From assembly GCA_900617975.1 (NCBI GenBank), contig UZAE01012533.1, positions 1-18,730 of the forward strand: a stretch of 18,730 nt of DNA. The letters run 5' to 3'. The translations under genes and the position numbers were made by a program. Below, piece by piece: positions 1-8,900 of the stretch. The notes beneath the pieces are model-generated. The model was not told the DNA's origin, ran no database searches, and worked only from the letters and a program-made list of their open reading frames with translations. Position 1 is the stretch's first letter; every line of letters starts with the position of its first letter. The DNA is from Rodentolepis nana (Eukaryota; Platyhelminthes; Cestoda; Cyclophyllidea; Hymenolepididae).

Positions 1-231
1 CCCCCCCAACCAATTAGAAAAAAATTCTACCTTCATCTACTCCTTCATTTGGTATTCACGCTGCTGTAGCTTAGTGATTGGCAATATTCTAATTGGAAGG
101 TAAAGTCAACCTCGGATTGGTTAAATATTAGGTGAGTCAACTGAATCAGTCGATGATTGGCTTTCTTATAATTAGATAAGCTCACTGGGGATGGTTCACT
201 TTAAATGTTTTTCGAATGGCTTGAAGCTTAC
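1..231 (-). other. Intron 2 of the minus-strand VWC gene (partial)
   Basis: This stretch follows the donor site of the VWC exon on the minus strand. I looked for the next exon in the required phase (two bases needed to complete a codon). The candidate acceptors I tried lead quickly to stop codons, so the next exon probably lies left of the window. It begins with a run of seven C and is otherwise AT-rich. I see no other feature. Confidence 0.5.
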
Positions 232-435
232 GTCTACAACGAGGACAACACTCCCCGGGTTCTGCTGGTTGCGTCCCCTCTGGACCGCAGTCGAGATCGG
301 GGCAATTCTGGCGTTCACAGTCCACCTCTCCTGTATCGCCGTTGCAGATGCAGGCCATGCAAGAGCGTGACTGTTCCATCACTTCTCCAGGCTGCAGCAC
401 CCTCCCATCTTCTAGCATGCATGTTCGCTCACCAC
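232..435 (-). CDS. Exon 2 of VWC gene: von Willebrand factor type C module
   Basis: This is a symmetrical 1-1 phase exon of 204 bases bounded by TATGCAG acceptor and GTAAGC donor sequences on the minus strand. It encodes RGERTCMLEDGRV and then a cysteine-dense module. Ten cysteines appear in the VWC order: one near the start, then CxxCxC, three spaced cysteines, and the terminal CCxxC. The acidic and polar spacing between them (GDTGEVDCE, NCPDLDC) is typical of collagen N-propeptide and chordin-type VWC repeats. A one-exon module with 1-1 phase is the usual layout of shuffled extracellular domains. I am confident of the domain, not of the protein family. Confidence 0.88.
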
Positions 436-1551
436 CTGCATAATAAATCAACAATATAAAATTCATTCGCATACTACTAACAAAGTATTAAGTAGCTTGA
501 AAAACAAATAAATCCCAACCTCAAAATATCCTATGCTAAAATCCTAAATCAATTAAAAGTACTGATAGGCAATCGATATATTTTTTAGTAGTTGATAGGC
601 GACTGAAACCTGTTAATAGCAGTTTCGATAATTGATACAGGGGTTATGATTAAGCAAATATTGATAAGGAAAAGTCAACTCATCAAAGAATTTTACTACA
701 TTTTTTGTTTCGCATAATAAAATTCGAATTTTGGATCTCTAATTTCTTATTTAAAATTTGAATTTTTAAGCAATGCTTAATGTCGGCTGTTTAATCATAA
801 GGTTCAGTCAATCATCTTTCAAAGATTGAGCTAGAAGAATGATCCAATAATTATATTAAGTAGTTACACATATTCCTAACATAGCAGATTTCCTACTGTT
901 AAATTCGAAAGAGATATAGTTCACTTAGCAATATTGGACAACTATTTGAATGTTATTTAAGCTTTTGTGTCACTGGTATGAAAAGCCCTTCGTTAATATT
1001 GCCTACTCCCATTTCTACTATTTCTATCAGATTAGAACCATATTAGTAAGCTGATCTTTGAGGAGTCGTCTTACTGTTGTTGAGGTGATGGAAGATCGAT
1101 AATAATTTAATATCCTAGAAAGCATGATTTCGAAGCCAACAGTTGTTCGCTTTGCAACAATACGGACATCTTATTTTATTTCCATTTTAATATCGAAATT
1201 ATTGTCTGTTGAACTCAAAGTTAACTACTATCCTTGATGTAATAACATAATTAGCTAATTAATTACATAGTAATTTGCTTTCAAATCGATTTGATTAGAA
1301 ATCAATGATGACTGCAGGCATAAAACATCTTAAATAATAGCGGGAAAGTTTAGAACCCAGTAAAATTGTATCTGGTTATCTTAAATAATGGAATCTTTTA
1401 TAATTGGAAGTAACCCTAAAAGAGGGTTTGATGACAGTCGGGAAGTGGACTTACGTTGGGCAGCAACAAGAATTGAAGGTTGGATGGTAACCAAAGCGAC
1501 GATTAGGGCGAGGGTGATAACAATGTCCCGTCGATGGAATAGAGTCGTCAT
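232..1551 (-). CDS. Secreted VWC-domain protein, possible fibrillar collagen N-terminus (partial)
   Basis: Two minus-strand exons join in phase: 1551-1455 (signal peptide, ends phase 1) and 435-232 (VWC module, phase 1 in and phase 1 out). The result is 100 complete codons: a hydrophobic leader ending LVAAQ, then a cysteine-rich module with all ten VWC cysteines, including the CxxCxC core and the closing CCPRC. VWC modules bind growth factors of the BMP/TGF-beta group in several proteins. They also form the N-propeptide of vertebrate fibrillar collagens I, II and III. The gene continues beyond position 1, so the rest is unseen. Divergent orientation to a complete fibrillar collagen, whose start codon is 1371 bases away, makes a second collagen the favoured guess. 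A chordin-like, kielin-like or other VWC protein is equally allowed by what is visible. The domain call is firm; the family call is inference. Confidence 0.75.
436..1454 (-). other. Intron 1 of the VWC gene, no other feature seen
   Basis: This is an AT-rich stretch of 1019 bases between the signal-peptide and VWC exons. The boundaries are GT-AG on the minus strand. I find no open frame with domain-like character, no dispersed element and no RNA gene in it. Confidence 0.6.
1455..1551 (-). CDS. Exon 1 of VWC gene: signal peptide
   Basis: Translation from the ATG at 1551-1549 gives MTTLFHRRD followed by about 20 hydrophobic residues and then LVAAQ, a standard secretory leader with cleavage expected near VAA/Q. 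The exon ends at a strong donor, GTAAGT on the minus strand (complement of 1454-1449), leaving one base of a codon. The reading frame is open upstream to 1851, but starting there would bury the leader, so 1551 is preferred. The context of this ATG is weak, with a pyrimidine at -3. The phase matches the VWC exon exactly. Confidence 0.65.
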
Positions 1552-1595
1552 AAGAAATCGCCTCGGTTTATTAGCATATCTTCCAGAATCTTTTT

Positions 1596-1830
1596 TGTCA
1601 AAGCGGCCGCTGACCGCCGCCTGCGGCTTTCCACGCTGGCACGGTTCAGCCGCCATAATGCTGTCGGGCGTAGGAAATCCCCTTTCCTGCGAACCCCTTC
1701 TGCAGCTCTTACGGATGATCCAGTCCGCTGCACAAAAGAGGAAGTGGACCAACTCTAAGTTAGGCGGCCCAAGCGGCACGCACAGCATAGCCTGGCGCGC
1801 GTATAACCATGTGTGCAGCCACGTACGCAC
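1596..1830. other. GC- and CpG-rich block in AT-rich DNA
   Basis: This block is dense in CG dinucleotides and contains an 8-base GCGGCCGC word at about 1603. It stands out sharply from the AT-rich DNA on both sides. Both strands are open for about 150 codons across it, which I attribute to base composition, because neither translation resembles a domain. It lies just upstream of the minus-strand start codon and is probably its 5' UTR and promoter-proximal DNA. A decayed insertion is the alternative. Confidence 0.5.
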
Positions 1831-2802
1831 CAACCATCCTCTCTTCACCAATAGCTGGGCGAATAAGTACTTTGATCAATGCTGATATTGGCGCATTTCC
1901 AATTAACCAATTAGGGATAAGTAGGCCAATTTTCATTCGCCTATTCGTTGATAGAGCACAACTTACTAACTTGAGTTTTCTTGGTTTTTTTTCCCGTGAA
2001 AGGAAACTTGAATGCTATTAAAATGCAAAAAATAGTTTTTAGTTCTCGTTTTGGTACAGAAATATTTGAAATTTTGAGGAAAGTATGTTCAATATCAGAT
2101 AGATCGCAATTTCAAATTTTTCTATCCTCTTTGGAAACTGAAAGCATTGATAAATTTGATCGATTTGTTTGAGTTAGCCTAATTGACGTTTTTTTCAAAA
2201 ATTTATTGAGTACAACCCATGATGAAGTCTTCCATTAAATAGGAAGTAATACTATATCCACTTTTTAAACAATTATGTATAAATTAACATCTTCAAAGTT
2301 TCCGGTTTATATTGGGTTAATTAAACAAATTCATGAAAATAACACCATTCATAAAAATTCTAACCATTAGTAATCGACAGCCAGTCAAATAGACTAGTTA
2401 CTTTCACCAATCTTTTGATTAATTTAATACAATCTTGATAATGTGGGCTTGAAATATAGAGCTCAATTAATCGCATCAAATTTATTTGTTATGTAATTAG
2501 AAGTATAATATCAATATCTAATATTCTTCTGGCATTATTAAATTTGTGCTGACAGTTTTGTAAGTAGATTAAAATAGGAGATCGATTGTGAAAGACTATG
2601 AGCGTCCTACTTTCTGTAACTCTCACTGGACATGACCCGTTTCCACGCGATAAAAACACACCAATGCGCACACATCCTATTGGCAGTGCAAATCAAGCCA
2701 TGGTGCGTGGATGGTGGTGATGAAACGGGTACCAGTAATGAGGCACGGCAAGGGAGAGGCCACAATAGCACCCGCGAGTGCGTAACAAACTACTGGGGGC
2801 AT

Positions 2803-2814
2803 ACACACACACAC
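2803..2814. repeat. Short (AC)6 microsatellite
   Basis: Six AC units sit about 110 bases upstream of the collagen start codon. This is a simple repeat that may be length-polymorphic. Confidence 0.8.
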
Positions 2815-2921
2815 CGAGTTGGTTGCGATCGGGTTAGGTTGCAGCAACAGCGGTTAGAGGTGCTATAGACTACTCTCCTGTGTGTAAGGCTGTGACAGTA
2901 CGCAGAGGCGAACTCGGCAAC

Positions 2922-2988
2922 ATGGGGTCTAAAAGCAGACTCTGTTTGTTGGCTATCGCCTGCTTACTTCTCGCCACCGTTGCATACG
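2922..2988 (+). CDS. Collagen exon 1: signal peptide
   Basis: The exon encodes [21 protein letters not shown] and ends after one base of a Gly codon at donor GTACGT. It has a basic start, a hydrophobic core of about 14 residues, and likely cleavage near AYG/EP or ATVA/YG. The start codon context is favourable, and no in-frame upstream ATG gives a better leader. Confidence 0.88.
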
Positions 2989-5900
2989 GTACGTCAGTTT
3001 TCACTTTCCCCATCTATCGCTTACCCTGCCTAATCTTCCAGTTACATATAAAATCGCTTTACCTCTATTCAACTCCTTTATCTCCATTTTAAATTAAATT
3101 ATAGGTGAGCCATTGAGGCGTTTGAAGAAAACCAATTCTGTAAGTTATCCCACCTTCATAACACTCTTAAATACCTATTTTTTCGAATATTCGTTCAATT
3201 ATTTTTATAATCTTGACCGGTCCATTTTCACGCTATTTGTAGTAATTTATGAATTGATGGCAACTAATTAGTTTATTTTATCAATTTTAGGATGGTGGTA
3301 AGAACGCACATGTATCTATGTTTTAATGGCATGAATGTACAAATAAAAGCTGTGTGCATGTCTTGGAAACATAAGAGAACAGTTTCATTTTTACTTATTA
3401 ATGTATACACTTCTGTCTGATTGAATTTATTTAGATGAAGAATTGTCCCGTTCAAGAAGACAAGCTGATTCTTCTCCTTCGAGTGGAGTATGTTCCTCAT
3501 TTGCATTATACAATGACTATCTTTCCTTCGAATATCCTAAATCTGTGTTCAAATTAACACGTAGAGTGTAAAGGGTCCAGCTCCATTTGGAGATACCAAG
3601 TACCGCGTCGGACAACCTGGTCCTCAGGGTGAGCGTGGTCCTCCAGGTCCACCTGGTCCAGATGGTGAAATGGGCCCCCAAGGTCCACCTGGACCACCTG
3701 GTCCCGCTGGAGCCAATGGCCCTGAAGGTCCACCTGGACCTCCGGGTCAACCTGGTGTAGATGGGCGAATGGGGCGTGATGGAGAGCCCGGTCTTCCCGG
3801 TCCCCAGGGAGACATGGGTCCACAAGGTCCGACAGGTCCTCCTGGTCCCCCTGGGCCTAAGGGTCCAACAGGTCCACAAGGTCCCAAGGGAGAGCGTGGA
3901 GATCAGGGTCGTGATGGACCTGAAGGTATGCGTGGAGAGACTGGTCACCAAGGTCCAGCTGGACGACCAGGGCCCCGTGGTACAAGAGGCCCTACAGGTC
4001 CCGTTGGTGCTGCAGGACCTCGTGGCCCTGATGGGGCTGATGGCATGATTGGTCCTGTTGGTCCAACAGGTGCCTCCGGTATACCCGGTCAGCATGGAGA
4101 AGCGGGTCCCCCTGGTGCTCCTGGTGAACCTGGAGCTCCCGGTCCCCGTGGTCCCACTGGTCCTTCTGGTCCAGCTGGTGCTGCTGGAAAACCCGGTCAA
4201 CCCGGTGCCCCTGGTATCCAGGTAAGCTAATTTATAACCTCTATTTATCTCTAGAGTATTAATGAGATCGGTTGGGATCATTTTATTACATGCTTGTAAA
4301 TGAATTCATTTCACCAACCTATTATAACTGAATAAAATTTTTACTAATAAAGGATTCATATTCGCTTTGGAAAAGCTAAATGATGCATTTTATTCTAGAA
4401 AAAATATCCTGGATGACTCAATCCTTCATATTATTTAGAATAATATTATTGAATCCCCTTCTTAATGTGAAATTTATTAATTTTTTACCTGCGAATCCCT
4501 TTATAATGTTTTTTTGTTTTTGCCTCCAATAGCTTCAGTAAAAATCTTTCCAACGTCCACGCAATGTCGTGCGTGAACATCAAATTTAAAATAGAACTGA
4601 ACAAATTGCTTTTTTTATAATTCTGCCCCATATTATAGGGTTCGCCTGGTCGTGACGGTTCTCAAGGTCCAAAAGGTGAGCCCGGACTCCGCGGTCCGGC
4701 TGGAAGTGTGGGTCCCCAGGGTCCACGAGGTGCTAATGGCCCCACCGGTGCAACAGGAGAAGTTGGGCCCAAGGGTCCAGTTGGTCTTCCCGGGCCCGTT
4801 GGCTTTCCCGGCCCCACCGGCCATCAAGGTCATCCTGGACCAATAGGAGACAGAGGACCTACTGGTAAGTCTTTTCACTTGAATTATCTTTTATTTAACT
4901 TTTATTTATTTCAAATGGCAGGCATTTTGATGGTTTATTTATTTATATCAAATGGCAGGCATTATGATAGTTATCATTAGCCCCTTAGTTGACTTCAGGC
5001 TTCACAGAGGGACTGGTAACATCAAGGAGAAAAAAGTCAAGATGGTGGGGAGGGGGGAACAGAAGAGTGATTCAAAGATGCAAAAGAGACAGACACAAAG
5101 GTAGAGAAAAAGGTAAGGTGAGTAATGTGGAAGTAGTCGAATATGACATACAGTGGGGTGTTCTGGTAGTTTGAAGTGAGAAGTCAACTGCCAGTTAACA
5201 GACTTTTTTGCCGTATGATTATGCGTTGCCCAGGGTGTACCACGTGGAGGTAAGTCTATTACACAACCCAAAGAGCCTGCGGACACTCTCGTGCCCTGGT
5301 TATTTAACTTAATCATCACACTTCCCGATGTAGCTCATTCAGACAAAGGAAAGATATCGTGTGTCAAATGTCGATCTAGTTCCGCTCTCGCTATTCATCT
5401 AAATCTGTGTTTTCAGAATAATATTTAGGAGTTTCTTTTGTTAGGAACGAAGAAGATAAAGGCTTCTATTTTCACCATGTGCATAATTGAACAAACAAAT
5501 ATATTTTCTTGCTTCTCCTCAACACAGAGACGAATACAAATTAAAAATCTGCTGCTGTCTTTCGGAGTGAAATGCCCTGTTTATATTTGCTGCCATTCGA
5601 ACGTAAAACAGTTCCATGAAATAAGTCTATTTTAACGTTTGTGCGAAACAAACTGCGAGAAGACATTCGTTAATAAACCTAAAGCCTCCGTTCATATTTT
5701 ATTAACTTGGTTTTTCGTTATGATGGTTGATCATTGCACTTATGCAAACCCACAAACCACTTGTACTAAAAGCAACGAAACTATGAAGTATGGAAATTAA
5801 TACGAAGATATATACTATTTACTTAGGTGCTCCTGGCCCAATGGGTCCAACTGGTGCACGCGGTCCACGTGGCCGTGACGGTCAGAAGGGTGCAATGGGT

Positions 5901-8900
5901 CCCCCTGGTTCACCAGGTGCACCCGGTGCTCCTGGTAGCGATGGTCGTCCTGGGCAACCGGGTAGCCCTGGTCGTCAAGGTCCACGTGGTCGCACTGGAC
6001 CCCGTGGTGAAACTGGTCCCGCTGGTCCTGACGGTGCTGATGGGAAGGCTGGTCCTGTTGGTCATCCTGGTGCTGATGGCAAAGAAGGCGCTCCCGGACC
6101 ACAAGGACCTCAAGGTCCTCGTGGCCCACCTGGCAAACCTGGTGACGATGGTGCCCCTGGTCGCCCTGGCGTTGCCGGTCCAGTTGGTGAACAGGGTCCT
6201 CGTGGTCCACCTGTAAGGAAACTCCCTCAATTTCACCGGGCACATAAATTAAGTTCGACTAATTAATAGAACACCATTTTAAATTTAAGGGCCTTCGAGG
6301 AGAGCACGGTAATGCAGGGCCGAATGGTCCAGTTGGTCCTAAGGGAGACAGCGGTGACAAGGGTCCAACAGGTCCCACTGGTGTTCCCGGAGAAGTTGGT
6401 CCAATAGGTCCACGCGGTAGGCCTGGTCGTCAAGGTCCTAAAGGTCAACAAGGTCCAGCCGGACCTGATGGACCTCCTGGACCCCGCGGCCCTCGTGGAG
6501 CTAGTGGTGAACATGGTGATGATGGCAAGGATGGTGAACCTGGCAAGGACGCTGAAGATGGTCCTCAAGGTCCACGTGGTCGCCCTGGACCTCCTGGTGA
6601 ACGAGGTGAACCTGGTCCTACTGGCCCTCCAGGAACCGCTGGAGAGCCCGGTGCTAAGGGAGATGCTGGCCCAATGGGACCTACTGGTATTATGGGTGCT
6701 GCCGTAAGAATATTCACATATTACTATGTTGATAACATTATTTAGTGCAACGTAAAATTTGACTTGAAATCGTCCAGAAGTTATGGTTTGGAATAACCAA
6801 AAATGGAAACTGCATAATTTCGGAAAAGTAAAAATTATTTTATTGACTGCTAGACAGTTCGGATGTCAGCTAAAGCTTTTTAGGAGTTGATTTTTTTTCC
6901 AGCTGTTTGTACTACCTTGACCTTGTAAACTTTTACTATACCGATTTTGAAGTAAATTATATAAAAAGGAAAGGTCAATTTAACATTGATGGTTTATCTG
7001 CTTCTCAGGGTCTTCCTGGTGCTCCTGGTGAGGAGGGTATCCAAGGTCCCCGTGGTTACAAGGGCGACCGCGGTCGTCAGGGTCCTCGCGGTCCTCCCGG
7101 TAAACACGGAGCACCTGGTCCACGCGGTCCCACCGGTAAGGCAGGCCTTCCTGGCTTCCTACGAATTGTTGGACGCAATGTTGGTGCCACCGGTGCCCCT
7201 GGTGAAACTGGGCCTATTGGGCCCAAAGGACCTAAGGGTCGCGCTGGTATGCAAGGTATTCAAGGCCAAACCGGCCCAGCTGGTACTCCTGGTGCCAATG
7301 GCAAACGCGGTCCTGAAGGTCCTAAGGGACCTAGTGGAAACCCTGGTCGAGATGGCCCTAACGGCGCTCCAGGTCTTCCTGGTCCAGCTGGTCATAGTGG
7401 AGCTCCTGGCCCCACTGGTCAGCAGGGTATTCCTGGTAAACCTGGACTCCGTGGTCCACCTGGTTTTGACGGTCTCCCGGGTCCCCGTGGTATGGCTGGT
7501 CCTAATGGAAAGCCTGGAGCTACTGGACGAGTTGGTGAGCCCGGAAACCAGGGACCACCTGGCCCAGTTGGCCCACCTGGTCGTGATGGAGCGCCAGGTC
7601 GTGAGGGAGCTCAAGGTGACCAAGGACCTACTGGTGAAGCTGGTCCTGTTGGCGACAAGGGTCCTCATGGCCCAGTCGGTCGTGATGGTCCTATGGGTTC
7701 TCAAGGTATGCGAGGAGTAACTGGCGGTCCCGGTGCTCAGGGACCTCCTGGTCCAGAGGGTCTTCCCGGACCTCAGGGTCCTCAAGGTCCTACTGGTGAC
7801 CAAGGTCCTCCAGGTCCCCAAGGTCCCGAAGGTCGTAAGGGTCCAACAGGTGAAGAGGGTCCTGAAGGACCTGTCGGAGCCGATGGCGATGCCGGTCCTG
7901 AAGGTCTGCCTGGAGAAGTCGGTGATACTGGTCCTGTTGGGTTCCGTGGACCTCGTGGTCAACCAGGTAAAGCTGGTCCAATGGGTCCACAAGGTGCTGA
8001 TGGTCTTGAAGGTCGTCAGGGACCAACTGGATCTCGTGGACGTGCTGGTAAACCAGGAGAAAATGGTGCACAGGGAATAGTTGGTCCTCCTGGTGAACCT
8101 GGATCTGACGGCGAAGACGGTCCTAACGGACCTGATGGAGCGGTTGGTCCTCAAGGTCATCCCGGTTGGATGGGTCCTCCTGGTATGCCAGGTGAACAAG
8201 GTGAAGATGGTCCTCGTGGTGATACTGGTGAAGATGGTCCAGAAGGAAACCCAGGTCCAGCTGGTGAAGTTGGTCCAGTCGGTCCACGTGGTAAAACTGG
8301 TCCTAAAGGTCCAAGAGGAGATTCAGGTCTTCCTGGTCCTCAAGGTCCCACTGGTCGCGATGGTCCTAGGGGTCCTCCTGGTCCTATGGGTCCACCTGGC
8401 CCTCCAGGTCCTCCTGGTCCATCCGTGGTCAAAATGCCAATGACAACCTCACCGACAAAGGGCAATATCATGTACTCTGATGCTGCCGCCGTTGCTCAGG
8501 TCTTTGGCGTTGAATCAGTCTCAGCACCATTGGGTACTCGCGACGTTCCTGCTCTTACTTGTAATGACCTTGTGAAGACTAATCCAAACCTTCAAGATGG
8601 TCTCTACTGGATTGATCCCAACGGTGGTGCTCCAAAAGATGCAATCCAAGCATTCTGCAACTTCAAAACAGGAGAAACTTGTATTGGGGCAAGAAAGGAG
8701 GTATACTCAGCTGTTGCTGAGAAACACTCAGATGACAATGTCTTGTGGATGGGTGAAGTTGCTGATTATGAGAACCTCCTTTATGCTGTTGAAGGCACAC
8801 AATTGGCTATGCTTAAGGCTCGTTCTCAAACTGCCCACCAAACCCTCTCAGTCTCCTGCTCAAAGGAGCTCAAACTCTACGCTGACAACGAAGTCGAACT

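Larger units (their letters stand above)
1552..2921. promoter_or_regulatory. Divergent intergenic region between two matrix-gene start codons
   Basis: These 1370 bases separate the ATG of the minus-strand VWC gene from the ATG of the plus-strand collagen. Both 5' UTRs and both promoters must lie here unless unseen non-coding first exons exist elsewhere. The minus-side quarter (about 1596-1830) is GC-rich. The middle (about 1900-2620) is strongly AT-rich. The last 300 bases before the collagen are again less AT-rich. I cannot assign a TATA box with confidence: TATA-like words occur at 1802 (minus gene side) and 2863 (collagen side), but such words are common in this DNA. Calling the region a shared bidirectional promoter is inference from geometry. 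Confidence 0.45.

Noticed and set aside
1388..1885. Plus-strand open frame of 165 codons upstream of the collagen
   Set aside because: It overlaps the minus-strand leader exon and owes its openness to the GC-rich block. The translation has no domain or leader.
2632..2868. 78-codon plus-strand frame just upstream of the collagen
   Set aside because: It crosses the AC microsatellite, has no domain, and lies where the collagen promoter or 5' UTR is expected.
4865..4980. Extension of the exon 6 frame past 4864
   Set aside because: Gly-X-Y register ends exactly at a GTAAGT donor, and the next helix exon picks up the split glycine codon at 5827.
4989..5319. Open frames within retroelement copy A as a possible protein of the element
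   Set aside because: They are not kept in copies B or D and show no reverse-transcriptase or nuclease motif.
6907..7008. Extension of collagen exon 9 backward as a separate start
   Set aside because: The peptide before 7009 is not collagen-like, and a good acceptor with matching phase joins exon 8 to 7009.
7159..8199. Long minus-strand open frame opposite collagen exon 9 (and similar ones at 3517-4281, 5815-6243 and 6263-6568)
   Set aside because: They are antisense shadows of Gly-X-Y repeats: the translations are low-complexity Thr/Arg/Trp- or Val/Asp/His-rich, with no start or splice context.
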